Part shown: piece after piece, positions 8,602 to 17,554 of the stretch
Position numbering within the stretch: the first letter of the stretch is position 1
Layout: each line of letters begins with the position of its first letter
Assembly: GCF_000422905.1 (NCBI RefSeq)
Contig: NZ_AUGY01000030.1
Location: 1 to 64,000, forward strand
Direction of reading: 5' to 3'
Length of the DNA: 64,000 nt
From: Paenibacillus alginolyticus DSM 5050 = NBRC 15375
GTDB taxonomy: Bacteria > Bacillota > Bacilli > Paenibacillales > NBRC-103111
Position numbers and translations under genes: made by a program
Notes under the pieces: generated by a model
Databases searched by the model: none
Told to the model about the DNA's origin: nothing
Seen by the model: the letters and a program-made list of their open reading frames with translations, nothing else

Positions 8602-9740
8602 TGAAAAAGATGGAGAGCTCGGAAACATTGGAGACAACAAAAAGCTTAGAGACACCTTGCCTGCTAATTGACGCAGATCGCATGGATCGTAACATTCAAG
8701 CAATGGCTAATGTTATCAGTCAACATCATGTGAAGCTGCGTCCGCATGCGAAGACGCATAAGCTCCCATCCGTCGCACTTCAACAAATTGCGGCTGGTGC
8801 AGTCGGTATTACGGTAGCGAAAGTGTCCGAAGCAGAGGTAATGGCGGCGGGTGGCGTTGCCAATATATTCATCGCTTACCCGCTAGTAACCGCAAGCAAG
8901 ATTGAAAGAGCGATTCGCTTAAGCGAGCGGATCGAGCTTATCGTCGGCGTCGATAGCTTGGCAGGCGCTCAGCAATTAGAGCAGTGCGCAAACCGACTCG
9001 GCCACTCGCTGCAAGTCCGGCTAGAAATCGATACCGGCTTCCGCAGAACCGGCGTACTCTACGAACAGGCTTCCGCGCTCGCCGCGGAGATCGCCCGCAT
9101 GCCGCATTTGCGGCTGACCGGCATCTACACGTTTCGCGGCTCCCTGCTGGCAGGGAAGCCTACCCTCGACGTGACGGCCGCCGGTCAAGAAGAAGGCACG
9201 CTGATGGTGCAGCTGGCCGAGCGTCTTAGAGCGCAGGGCATCGCTATCACGGACGTTAGCGTCGGATCCACACCGACGGCGGCTTCCGCCGCTGCGGTAG
9301 AAGGCGTGACGGAGGTCCGCCCCGGCACTTACGTGTACCACGATCGGATGCAGGCCCGCTTAGGCGTCTGCGACATCGAAGATTGCGCAGGCAGCGTGCT
9401 CGTCACCGTCGTAAGCCGCCCGTCGGTGGATCTCGCGATCATCGACGGCGGCAGCAAAACCTTCGCTACCGATGTGCAGCCGGATACAAACCCGCTTCAG
9501 CTGCAGGGCTTCGGCCACATCATGAATTTAGAAGATGCGATTCTCATTCGCATGTCCGAAGAGCATGGCATGCTTGATCTTGGGCCGCTTGCCCAAGCGG
9601 CCAACATACAGGTAGGCGACAAGCTGCGTATTATTCCTAATCACATTTGCAGCACCGTCAACCTGCACAATCAGGTTATTATGCAGCGCGGTGATGCGTA
9701 TGAGCACCTTCCGGTGCTGGCACGAGGTATGTTGGAGTAA
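8598..9740 (+). CDS. D-threonine aldolase / D-serine dehydratase-like PLP enzyme
   Basis: 380 residues, fold type III PLP enzyme (alanine racemase N-terminal-like barrel). PHAKTHK carries the probable PLP Lys52. Near the C-terminus, NHIC (His349, Cys351) matches the zinc-binding His and Cys of D-serine dehydratases and the metal site of D-threonine aldolases. It should cleave D-threonine-like 3-hydroxy amino acids to glycine plus aldehyde, or deaminate D-serine; sequence alone does not decide which. The start overlaps the regulator stop (ATGA). Segment 8980-9500 is visibly more GC-rich than its flanks. Confidence 0.87.
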   Translation: MMKKMESSETLETTKSLETPCLLIDADRMDRNIQAMANVISQHHVKLRPHAKTHKLPSVALQQIAAGAVGITVAKVSEAEVMAAGGVANIFIAYPLVTASKIERAIRLSERIELIVGVDSLAGAQQLEQCANRLGHSLQVRLEIDTGFRRTGVLYEQASALAAEIARMPHLRLTGIYTFRGSLLAGKPTLDVTAAGQEEGTLMVQLAERLRAQGIAITDVSVGSTPTAASAAAVEGVTEVRPGTYVYHDRMQARLGVCDIEDCAGSVLVTVVSRPSVDLAIIDGGSKTFATDVQPDTNPLQLQGFGHIMNLEDAILIRMSEEHGMLDLGPLAQAANIQVGDKLRIIPNHICSTVNLHNQVIMQRGDAYEHLPVLARGMLE

Positions 9741-9796
9741 GCAATCCGGCAGCATTACTGCCGATTAAATCATCATTTGACTTGGAGGTCAACACT

Positions 9797-10261
9797 ATGT
9801 CCCAAATTGAAAAACGTCTACAAGAGCTAGGAATCACGCTTCCCGCATCCCCGGAACCGCGTTTCACCTACATTCCTTGCAATCAAACAGGGAGTCTCAT
9901 TTATTTATCCGGTCAGGATTGCCGCATTAACGGTGAACTTATGTACGAAGGCAAACTTGGCCGCGAAGTAACCATTGAGCAAGGGCAAGCGGCAGCGCGT
10001 CAAACCATTATCAATTGCTTAGCGGTAATGAAGGGCTATCTTGGAGATTTGGATCGTGTTGTCAAAATCGTGAAAATGCTCGGTTTCGTCAACAGCGCTC
10101 CAGGCTTTGGCGATCAGCCCTATGTCATCAACGGCGCTTCTGACTTATTAGTGGCAGTGTTTGGTGAGCAAGGTAAACATGCTCGTTCAGCGATTGGTAC
10201 GAGTGATCTGCCTTTTCACACACCGGTGGAAATTGAACTTATCGTGGAAGTGCGAGATTAG
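9797..10261 (+). CDS. ridA: RidA family (YjgF/UK114) enamine/imine deaminase
   Basis: About 154 residues from the ATG at 9797, with TTGGAGGTC upstream. Typical RidA features are GSLIYLSGQDCRINGEL in the first third, VKIVKMLGFVNSAPGF in the middle and the C-terminal motif GKHARSAIGTSDLPFHTPVEIE with the conserved Arg. RidA proteins hydrolyse the 2-aminoacrylate-type imines that PLP dehydratases release. Its place behind a D-serine/D-threonine enzyme fits detoxification or completion of that reaction. The operon ends in a strong terminator. Confidence 0.9.
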   Translation: MSQIEKRLQELGITLPASPEPRFTYIPCNQTGSLIYLSGQDCRINGELMYEGKLGREVTIEQGQAAARQTIINCLAVMKGYLGDLDRVVKIVKMLGFVNSAPGFGDQPYVINGASDLLVAVFGEQGKHARSAIGTSDLPFHTPVEIELIVEVRD

Positions 10262-10277
10262 TATCGAGCTCAAAATA

Positions 10278-10310
10278 AAGGACCTGAGGCGCTTCCTCAG
10301 GTCCTTGTTT
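10278..10310 (+). terminator. Rho-independent terminator of the D-amino-acid operon
   Basis: AAGGACCTGAGG, loop CGCTT and CCTCAGGTCCTT form a perfect 12-bp stem (10278-10306), followed by GTTTC. Confidence 0.85.
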
Positions 10311-10341
10311 CAAGCTCGAATGTTCCGCATGTTCCACAAAA

Positions 10342-10518
10342 GGAACGTAGAAGCCTTATTTGAACGAAATATGCCAGTTTCACCCGCCAAGAGGAACGAG
10401 GATCCGCTATTTCGCTGCTTCGCGACCTAAAAAGCTCAATTTTCCTAAAATAGAGCCCTCACGTTCCGTTAGATTCGACTTTCAGCACATTTTTCCCGAA
10501 ATAGCGGCTTATCGTTCC
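10342..10518. repeat. Four-module interspersed repeat, copy A
   Basis: Four 20-bp modules fit GGAACGNNGNNNCGCTATTT. Two are on the plus strand (10342-10361, 10393-10412) and two inverted (10448-10467, 10499-10518). The region between RidA and the chemoreceptor gene has no gene. Similar sets lie at 32163-32338 and 58790-58964. Confidence 0.85.
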
Positions 10519-10520
10519 TC

Positions 10521-10710
10521 TTTAGCTCTCTTTAACTCTCTTTAGCTCTCTTTAGCTCTCTTTAGCTCTCTTTGGCTCTCTTTATCTCTCTTTAGCTCTC
10601 TCTAGCTCTCTTTGGCTCTCTTTATCTCTCTTTAGCTCTCTTTAGCTCTCTTAAACACTCTTTAGCTCTCTTTAGCCACTTTTTAGCACTCTTCACCATT
10701 CTTAAGCACT
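10521..10710. repeat. 10-bp tandem repeat array (TTTAGCTCTC)
   Basis: Sixteen consecutive 10-bp units from 10521 to 10680 keep exact register, most reading TTTAGCTCTC with single-base variants (TTTGG, TTTAT, TTTAA, TCTAG). Three decayed units follow to 10710. No coding function is seen. Confidence 0.9.
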
Positions 10711-10785
10711 CAAAAGCAGCCAAATTAGCCAGCTCATTCTACATTAACGAAGAATTTTCCAAATTCGGAGTCCGCTCTACACGCC

Positions 10786-12516
10786 TCACACTCGAAATCT
10801 TCCGATTAAGGTTTGCAAATCAGAAGCCATGCTGTTCAGCACTGTCGCTGAGGAGAATATCTCCTCCATGCTCGCGTACTGACCCTCGATGTTGGAAGAT
10901 ACATTCCTTGCTCCCGCAGCGGTCTGTCCGGCGACTTCATCGATCGCGCGAATCACATCCACGGCTGCGCGTGTTTTCTCGGAAATCGCGGCTGAACTGC
11001 CCGCCACTTCCTCGATCTGCCTCGCAACTTCGTCCATCGCATCGCGAATACGTTTGAAGGTATCTCGCGCTACGCCGACAACCTCAAGCCCCGTCTGCAC
11101 CTCTCGGCTCCCAGCCTCGGTGGAACTGACAACCTTTCTTGTTTCATCCTGAATACTAGAAACAAGAAGAGTGACTTCTTCCGCCGCTGCTCCCGTCTGC
11201 ATGGATAACTTGCGGACCTCGTCGGCGACGACCGCAAAGCCTTTACCAGCGACTCCGGCGCGTGCCGCTTCAATGGAGGCATTGAGCGCGAGCATGTTCG
11301 TCTGCCGCGCGATCCCTGCAATCATTGCGTTCGCATTGACGATTTGTTCAGAACGTTGACCGAGCCGCTGCACCGATTCAGCAAGCTCCATCATCTTTTG
11401 ATAAATAGCATTCATCTGCGTTATCGCTGTCTCGACAGCCGCATTGCCCTCCCCAGCCTCTTGCTGCGCGAGGAAAGACTGATGGTTAGCCGATTGCGTG
11501 ACGCTTGCAATTTGAATGACGGCTGCTGACATTTCCTCCATGATAGAGACTCCCAAGTGTACACTTCGCACTTGCGCATCCGTACCTTGCGAAATGTCTT
11601 GAACCGTGTAGGTAATACGTTCCGAAGATTCGCTTACTTGTTCAGAATTGCTGCTAAGCGCTTCCGAAGCGGCAGCGACGTGCTGGGCACTGCTTCCTAC
11701 CTGACTAATTAAGCTATGCAGATTGACTTTCATTTGGTTAAAAGCAGTAGCCAAATGTCGTAATTCGTCCCTATTCTTCACGTTAATGTCATTAACCGTT
11801 AAATCGCATGCCGCAATTCGTTCGGCTGCTTGTACCATAGAACGTATGGGATTAACGATCATGCGGGACAGCAGGAGGCCGATGGCCAAGGCGAAAAGAA
11901 AGGCTGCTACACTAACCCAGATCAACGTTTGAACGGTGGATACAACCACATCATGATTGCGGGCAGAAGCTTCCTCCTGAACTTTCCTTTCCAGCTCTTC
12001 AATCTTCGCGGCTGCCTGCGTCAATGTTTCCGTTGTCGGAATAGCCCATTGCATCGCTTCCGCTTTGGCTAGAGCTACATTCCCTTTGTCGGCGTATTCC
12101 GTTACTTTCTTCACTAAGCGAGCAAACGTCATGTTCGAATCTGCCATGGATTGGATAGCACTCTGCTCATCCTCGTTCTTCGAAACCTCTCCCATCTGAG
12201 TAATGATTGATGAAAGTGTTCCATTCATTTCCGTCAAAAGCTTTTCTTTGTCCTTCGATGGATCTAACACGTATCCAAACAACATACTGTTCTGTACTTG
12301 CGTTTTCTCTTTGATCTCAGAAACATTGCGAAGAATAGTGACATTATCATTCAAAAGCTTGGAATAGGAGCTATCCACTTTATTTAAGTATGTATACGAC
12401 ATGCCGCTCGTTACTGCAACGAGTAAAGATACAATAATAAATGTGCCCACAATCTTGCTTCTCAAAGAAACTGAAAATATTCGCTTTCTCCAGCTTACCG
12501 AATTATGATTTGCCAT
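10786..12516 (-). CDS. Methyl-accepting chemotaxis protein
   Basis: 576 residues with AGGAGG before the ATG. TM1 at about 20-42, a four-helix-bundle (4HB_MCP) sensor of about 145 residues, TM2 at about 190-212 ([18 protein letters not shown]), HAMP, then a long MCP signalling domain. The highly conserved tip (residues about 395-435) reads [20 protein letters not shown] followed by [15 protein letters not shown]. It passes a ligand signal to CheA/CheW. It is separated from the mgl operon by a hairpin, so it is probably its own unit. Ligand unknown. Confidence 0.94.
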   Translation of the reverse strand: MANHNSVSWRKRIFSVSLRSKIVGTFIIVSLLVAVTSGMSYTYLNKVDSSYSKLLNDNVTILRNVSEIKEKTQVQNSMLFGYVLDPSKDKEKLLTEMNGTLSSIITQMGEVSKNEDEQSAIQSMADSNMTFARLVKKVTEYADKGNVALAKAEAMQWAIPTTETLTQAAAKIEELERKVQEEASARNHDVVVSTVQTLIWVSVAAFLFALAIGLLLSRMIVNPIRSMVQAAERIAACDLTVNDINVKNRDELRHLATAFNQMKVNLHSLISQVGSSAQHVAAASEALSSNSEQVSESSERITYTVQDISQGTDAQVRSVHLGVSIMEEMSAAVIQIASVTQSANHQSFLAQQEAGEGNAAVETAITQMNAIYQKMMELAESVQRLGQRSEQIVNANAMIAGIARQTNMLALNASIEAARAGVAGKGFAVVADEVRKLSMQTGAAAEEVTLLVSSIQDETRKVVSSTEAGSREVQTGLEVVGVARDTFKRIRDAMDEVARQIEEVAGSSAAISEKTRAAVDVIRAIDEVAGQTAAGARNVSSNIEGQYASMEEIFSSATVLNSMASDLQTLIGRFRV

Positions 12517-12565
12517 GACTATGTCCTCCTGAGACGTCAGTAATCGCTTTCATTTATTACAGGAT

Positions 12566-12597
12566 AACAGGCTGTCGTTAAATCGCAACAGCCTGTT
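12566..12597 (-). terminator. Hairpin ending the mgl operon
   Basis: AACAGGCTGT and ACAGCCTGTT form a perfect 10-bp stem 54 bp after the mglC stop. The following T tract is weak, so efficiency is uncertain. Confidence 0.6.
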
Positions 12598-12650
12598 TCA
12601 CATTATTACCTATAACCAAGTGAGATGAAACGTCTTGGTGTTTAAGATCA

Positions 12651-13682
12651 TTATTTGGAATTCATGTATTTACGCATATCGAAGGCAACAGCCGCAACGA
12701 TAATAATACCTTTAATAATCAACTGCCAGTAAGGACTAATCCCAATAAACGTCAAACCATAGTTGATAACGCTGAAAATTAAAACCCCTGCAAGAACACC
12801 CGGTACAGTCCCGATACCACCGGAAGTGGATACGCCGCCGACCACGCAAGCTGCAATCGCATCAAGCTCGTACATATTCCCGTAGTTATTCGTTGCGCCA
12901 CCCGTTCTTGCTGCTTCCAGTACCCCTGCCAGACCATACAAAGCGCCAGCAATCGCATAGATGTAGATGAGGTAACGGTTTACGTTAATACCCGAAACGA
13001 CTGCTGCGTGAATGTTACCGCCGATGGCGTACATATATTTTCCCAGCTTCGTTTTGTTGAACACAATCCAAACGATGATAGCTACGACAATGGCAATAAT
13101 GACAATGTAAGGTATGGAATACGTAGAACCGGTTCCGATCGCGCCTGTCCCCAACTGACTGAAATCTGGTCTCAATCCGCCAATCGGCTGTGACTGATTC
13201 GGTTTCATATCAAAGTATAAGGAGTTAGCTCCGTATACAGCAACCATCGTACCCAAAGTTGCAATGAACGGTGGAACCTTGAATTTTGCAACAATGATCC
13301 CATTGATCAGACCTATCAATAGACCAGCTACAATCGCAATAACGATCGGCACGATCAATGGCAGCTCAGGCAAATTCGGGAAAAATCTTCGACCATACTC
13401 CTGTGTCTGCAGCATGGAAGCGGAGATAACGGCGGTCAAGCCAACGATACGTCCTGTCGATAAGTCCGTTCCCCCTGTGATCAAGATGAATGCCGCACCC
13501 AAGGCGATAATGACGCGCGTGGATGACTGAAGTAAAATATCACGAAGGATATTTACCGATAAAAAACGTGGATCATATATCGCGATACCGATAACTAACA
13601 CGACTAGCACGATGTAGATTGCATATTTGGTCACGAACCCACTAATGTCTCTGGATTTCATTGTTTCTGTCTTCGTACTCAT
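12651..13682 (-). CDS. mglC: Galactose/methylgalactoside-type ABC permease
   Basis: 343 residues, BPD_transp_2 (ribose/galactose) family permease with about ten hydrophobic segments. Hallmarks are GAAFILITGGTDLSTGRIVGLTAV-type periplasmic motif (residues about 62-85), KVPPFIATLGTM and AACVVGGVSTSGGIGTVPGVLAG. GGAGG precedes the ATG. It lies directly after the double-ATPase gene and belongs to a class II sugar importer with that ATPase and the binding protein. The close MglC-like pattern suggests galactose or glucose, not ribose, but this needs a binding test. Confidence 0.9.
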   Translation of the reverse strand: MSTKTETMKSRDISGFVTKYAIYIVLVVLVIGIAIYDPRFLSVNILRDILLQSSTRVIIALGAAFILITGGTDLSTGRIVGLTAVISASMLQTQEYGRRFFPNLPELPLIVPIVIAIVAGLLIGLINGIIVAKFKVPPFIATLGTMVAVYGANSLYFDMKPNQSQPIGGLRPDFSQLGTGAIGTGSTYSIPYIVIIAIVVAIIVWIVFNKTKLGKYMYAIGGNIHAAVVSGINVNRYLIYIYAIAGALYGLAGVLEAARTGGATNNYGNMYELDAIAACVVGGVSTSGGIGTVPGVLAGVLIFSVINYGLTFIGISPYWQLIIKGIIIVAAVAFDMRKYMNSK

Positions 13683-13700
13683 GGTTCTTGGCCCCCTCCA

Positions 13701-15218
13701 TTATGCCATATGCTGTGCAGCAAGGCGCATGATCTCTTCTTCAGTTGCTTTATTTCCTTCTACAATGCCTGTAAGGCGTCCTTCACACATGACCATGATT
13801 CGGTCTGACATCCCTAACAGTTCGGGCATTTCAGAAGAGATCATGATAATACTTTTCCCCTGCTTCGCAAGGTCAGCGATGATGGAGTAAATTTCGAATT
13901 TAGCACCTACGTCAATTCCCCGTGTCGGTTCATCAAGCAGGAGCACGTCTGGCTCTGTAAGCAGCCATCTGGCAAGCAGCACCTTTTGTTGGTTTCCACC
14001 TGACAGGTTCTTGATCAGCGCGTGCATATTCGGCGTCTTGACCCGAAGCATTTCGATACTTCGTTCGACTTCTACTTTACGTTTAGCTTCGTTAATGAAG
14101 CCTAGTGGATTCATATATCTGCCCAAATTTGCAATCACGGTGTTCTCAAGAACGGATAGTACGGGGAAAATACCCGTTACACGGCGCTCTTCCGTGAGCA
14201 AAGCGATTTTCTGCTTGATAGCATCAATTGGCGACTTGAGCTTCACTTGCTTGCCATGCATGGAAATGCTGCCGGAAGCAACACCTCTCATTCCGAACAA
14301 AGCTTCAATCAGCTCCGTCCGCTGAGCACCAACAAGACCGCCGACTCCGAGAATTTCTCCCTTCCGAAGATCAAAGGATACATTCTTGAATGATCTTGGA
14401 ATGACAGATGTAAGTCCTTCGACTTTCATTAATACACCGTTTGGCACATTGCTGCGCTCTGGGAAACGCTCCTTCAAATCCCGTCCGACCATCTTCGATA
14501 TAATCATGTCAGTCGTTAACTCCGATGATGCCCACGTACCGATCTTGGTACCGTCGCGCATAATCGTCACTTCATCAGAAATTTCAAGAATTTCTTCCAT
14601 TTTATGTGAAATATAGATGATCGAAACGCCACGACTTCTGAGGTCGCGAATGATGCGAAACAGTTGCTCAACTTCGTTACCTGTTAGTGAAGAAGTAGGC
14701 TCATCCATAACAATGACTTTCGAATTGAATGACACAGCCTTGGCAATTTCAATGGATTGCACCTTAGAAACAGATAGCGTTCCTACCAGTGTATCCGGCT
14801 TAATATCCATCTGTAGCTGTTTGAACAAGCTCTCTGTATCTTTACGCATCTTCTTGTGATCCACTAATTTCAAAGGTCCAATCCCTTTTAGCGGAAATCG
14901 GCCAAGCCATATATTCTCCATTACGTTACGATGAGGAACGGGATGCAGCTCTTGATGGATCATGGAAATGCCGTTTGTTAAAGCATCTTTCGAACTTTGA
15001 ATGGAAACAACTTCGCCATTCAGTTTGATTTCTCCGCCATCCGGTTTATAAATACCGAACAAGCATTTCATCAGCGTCGATTTGCCCGCTCCGTTCTCTC
15101 CCATCAGCGCATGCACGCTTCCCGGACGAACTTTGAGGGTAACGTTATCCAGCGCTTTGACGCCGGGGAATTCTTTGGAGATTTGATTCATTTCCAATAA
15201 ATAGTCATGTACAGTCAT
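13701..15218 (-). CDS. mglA: Sugar ABC transporter ATPase with two nucleotide-binding domains
   Basis: 505 residues with two fused ABC domains, as in MglA/RbsA. Domain 1: Walker A GENGAGKST near residue 40, signature about LSVSKVQSIEIAKAV, Walker B VIVMDEPTSSLT. Domain 2 lacks a clean Walker A (GVGGLVGAQRTELIEALFG), as is normal for the family, but has LSGGNQQKVLLARWLL and VLLLDEPTRGIDVGAK. GGGGGAG precedes the ATG. It powers uptake through the downstream permease. Confidence 0.94.
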   Translation of the reverse strand: MTVHDYLLEMNQISKEFPGVKALDNVTLKVRPGSVHALMGENGAGKSTLMKCLFGIYKPDGGEIKLNGEVVSIQSSKDALTNGISMIHQELHPVPHRNVMENIWLGRFPLKGIGPLKLVDHKKMRKDTESLFKQLQMDIKPDTLVGTLSVSKVQSIEIAKAVSFNSKVIVMDEPTSSLTGNEVEQLFRIIRDLRSRGVSIIYISHKMEEILEISDEVTIMRDGTKIGTWASSELTTDMIISKMVGRDLKERFPERSNVPNGVLMKVEGLTSVIPRSFKNVSFDLRKGEILGVGGLVGAQRTELIEALFGMRGVASGSISMHGKQVKLKSPIDAIKQKIALLTEERRVTGIFPVLSVLENTVIANLGRYMNPLGFINEAKRKVEVERSIEMLRVKTPNMHALIKNLSGGNQQKVLLARWLLTEPDVLLLDEPTRGIDVGAKFEIYSIIADLAKQGKSIIMISSEMPELLGMSDRIMVMCEGRLTGIVEGNKATEEEIMRLAAQHMA

Positions 15219-15309
15219 GGTAACTCCCCCTACAGCTCACGATAATCCCCACAAAGTGAAGCCTTTCTTCATTGTCTCTTTACCTTTGCATGGGTTCCCA
15301 AATAAGGAA

Positions 15310-15348
15310 GGCAAGAGCGCCCGCGTAGTAACCATCGCTGCTCTTGCC
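15310..15348 (-). promoter_or_regulatory. Intercistronic hairpin after mglB
   Basis: GGCAAGAGC and GCTCTTGCC pair across a 21-nt loop between the binding-protein stop and the ATPase start. There is no long T tract, so it more likely stabilises or processes the upstream mRNA end than stops transcription. Confidence 0.55.
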
Positions 15349-15362
15349 CGCTTCTATTCGGA

Positions 15363-16436
15363 TTACTTCGCTTCGTTCATGTTATCTTTTGTAATCTTTT
15401 TGTAGGAAATCCATACATATTTACCGTCTGTTACATCGTAGCCAGTTGTTTCTTTGCTAGGCGTTTTGCCGTTAGCAAGTGCTGTTGCAACATTCGTTGT
15501 TGCCGCACCTTGGTTTTTCGCATCGTTCAGAACAGTTCCTAGCAAAGTTCCATCGCTAAGCGCTTGAAGTGCAGGAGCTGTAGCATCTACACCAACGACT
15601 GGTAGGAATTTACCATCTTTGAAATAGCCTTTTGCTTTCAAAGCTTCGATAGCGCCAAGTGCCATATCATCGTTGTTCGCAAGAACAGCTTCGATTTTGC
15701 TTTCGTTGGAAGCTAGGAATGCTGCCATTTTTTCTTGACCTTTAACGCGGTCCCACATAGCTGTATCTTCCGCTACTTTTTCTACACCCAGACCAGCATC
15801 TGTGATCGCTTGGATGGAGAACTTCGTGCGAAGCTCAGCATCTTGATGTCCTGGCTCGCCTTTCAGCATAACGTATTGGATTTTACCGTCTTTGTTTTTA
15901 TCCGCTTCTGGGTGAGCTTTGAAGTAGTCAACTAGCAGTTGGCCTTCCATCGTACCGGATTGCTCTGCTTTAGCGCCTACATAGTAAACTTTATCCCATT
16001 TCTTCATGTCGTCAGCAAGTGGCTCACGGTTCAAGAATACAACTGGAACGTTGGCCGCTTTTGCTTTATCGATGATAACGCCTGCCGCTGTACGGTCAAC
16101 TGCGTTAATCGCTAGAGCGTTTACTTTTTTCGTGATGAAAAGATCGACTTTATCATTTTGTGTTGGTTGTGAGTTCTGGCTGTCAACGATATCAACTGTT
16201 GCTTTATCTTTAGCAGCATCAGCGATCGCGGCACGAACACCGGACATGAATGTATCGTCAAATTTGTAGATGGCTACACCAATTGTTGGTTTTTTAGCTG
16301 TATCTGCTGGTTTTGCCGTTGCTGCTGCACCTGTAGATGCTGCTGGAGCTGGTGAAGGAGTTGCTGTTTTAGTGCCACAGCCAGCTACGGTTGCAACCAA
16401 AGCGCCTGCTACTGCAAGAGTAATCAATTTTTTCAA
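15363..16436 (-). CDS. mglB: Galactose/glucose-binding lipoprotein
   Basis: 357 residues, periplasmic-binding-protein type 1 fold. The start is a TTG with GGGAGGG upstream. The signal peptide has a lipobox (TVAGC, Cys about 20) and an Ala/Pro/Thr-rich linker. The mature protein starts TIGVAIYKFDDTFMSGVRAAI and carries DLFITKKVNALAINAVDRTAA, VVFLNREPL, YVGAKAEQSGTMEGQLL and ANNDDMALGAIEAL, close to the MglB pattern including the Asn/Asp of the sugar pocket. It captures the sugar for the MglA-MglC machine. Confidence 0.92.
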   Translation of the reverse strand: MKKLITLAVAGALVATVAGCGTKTATPSPAPAASTGAAATAKPADTAKKPTIGVAIYKFDDTFMSGVRAAIADAAKDKATVDIVDSQNSQPTQNDKVDLFITKKVNALAINAVDRTAAGVIIDKAKAANVPVVFLNREPLADDMKKWDKVYYVGAKAEQSGTMEGQLLVDYFKAHPEADKNKDGKIQYVMLKGEPGHQDAELRTKFSIQAITDAGLGVEKVAEDTAMWDRVKGQEKMAAFLASNESKIEAVLANNDDMALGAIEALKAKGYFKDGKFLPVVGVDATAPALQALSDGTLLGTVLNDAKNQGAATTNVATALANGKTPSKETTGYDVTDGKYVWISYKKITKDNMNEAK

Positions 16437-16483
16437 GGTAAGACCCTCCCTAAAAGGTGTGTTGTTTATTATTTACATTCCCT

Positions 16484-16512
16484 ACTATACTGGATCAAAA
16501 CACCAAAACAAA
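16484..16512 (-). promoter_or_regulatory. Candidate promoter for mglB
   Basis: On the minus strand TTGTTT (16506-16511) and TATAGT (16484-16489) are spaced 16 bp, about 50 bp before the TTG start. It would let the transporter be expressed separately from the sensor genes upstream. Confidence 0.5.
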
Positions 16513-16546
16513 TGCAATATCCTCATGTGTTCTATCGAAATTCTCA

Positions 16547-17542
16547 TCACTTTATAAAAGGGAATAACAGCTTTTGATTGTCCGACCAGAACATATTATT
16601 CAGATCAATAGCTTTAATCCCTGTATCCACGCGGCTGGGCACCTTCTTCCCTTTCGAAGCTTCAACTGCGTTCTTTACACCTAAATACCCGATACTGAAT
16701 GGATTCTGAATGATTGTCGCTTGAATGACACCCTCCTGCAGCAGCTCCAGTTCTTCGGAGGTACTATCAAATGTGATGATTTTCACTTTGTCCTGAAGGT
16801 TCATACTCTGAATCGCATGCGCAACACCAATGGATGAGATTTCATTCAGTGCAACAATCCCGTCTAATTGGGGATACTTCTCCATCATGTTATGGGTAAG
16901 CTGCGCGGCAAGCTCATAGTCCGTCATACTGTAAACCTTATCAATCACCTTCACATCCGGATATTTGGATAATTCCTCCAAAAGACCCTGTTCCCGAAGC
17001 TCTGTATTGCGCTCTCCTTGCATAAAGCTAACAATAGCAATATCACCGCTTGTCCCAGCCAGCTGGATGAGCTGTTTGCCAGCCAATTGCCCAGCCTCGT
17101 AATTATTGGCCCCAATAAAGCTCTTCGCTTTACGATTCTCCACTTCGGAGTCGATTGTGATGACAGGAATTCCCCGCGTTGATGCATCATCCACAACCCC
17201 TGACAATTCCTTATAACCGTTAGCTGCCAACACAATGGCATCCGGTCCGCTGCTGATCGATTGCTCCATTAAGGCGATTTGACCCTTCACATCCGCTTCA
17301 TCGCCTGGTGCACGGAAATCCAGCGCAACATCAAACTCCTTCGCGGCCACCTCGGCGCCCATCTTCACCGTTTTCCAGTAATCGCCGTTTTGACTGCGGA
17401 GTATAACCTCCAAATGTTTCTTTTGCTCGGTTGGAATGGTCTCCTTTTGTTTGGTACAGGAGGACATGGAGATGACGGCTACCAGGACGGCAGCTACCAG
17501 GACGGCAAATAGAATAGGTTTTACTTTCATTGTTTTATCCAT
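16547..17542 (-). CDS. Sugar-binding protein of a two-component sensor set (LacI-fold)
   Basis: 331 residues, type 1 periplasmic-binding fold (LEVILRSQNGDYWKTVKMGAE, DAIVLAANGYKELSGVV, VITIDSEVENRKAKSFIGANNYEAGQLAG). A single N-terminal hydrophobic segment ends in SMSSC, so it is probably a lipoprotein. It sits 12 bp after the kinase gene and in front of mglB, an order known for binding proteins that act as accessory sensors for LytS/YesM-type kinases (for example XylFII-LytS). It probably presents sugar to the kinase rather than feeding the transporter, as mglB is separate. That role is inference. Confidence 0.85.
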   Translation of the reverse strand: MDKTMKVKPILFAVLVAAVLVAVISMSSCTKQKETIPTEQKKHLEVILRSQNGDYWKTVKMGAEVAAKEFDVALDFRAPGDEADVKGQIALMEQSISSGPDAIVLAANGYKELSGVVDDASTRGIPVITIDSEVENRKAKSFIGANNYEAGQLAGKQLIQLAGTSGDIAIVSFMQGERNTELREQGLLEELSKYPDVKVIDKVYSMTDYELAAQLTHNMMEKYPQLDGIVALNEISSIGVAHAIQSMNLQDKVKIITFDSTSEELELLQEGVIQATIIQNPFSIGYLGVKNAVEASKGKKVPSRVDTGIKAIDLNNMFWSDNQKLLFPFIK

Positions 17543-17554
17543 GGCTTCTCCTTC

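Noticed and set aside
8980-9500. GC-rich segment within the D-amino-acid enzyme gene as a sign of transfer
   Set aside because: The rise is confined to part of one gene and the flanks of the same gene look native; local codon choice is a simpler reason.
10521-10710. Tandem array considered as a CRISPR
   Set aside because: Units are 10 bp with no spacers and no cas genes nearby.
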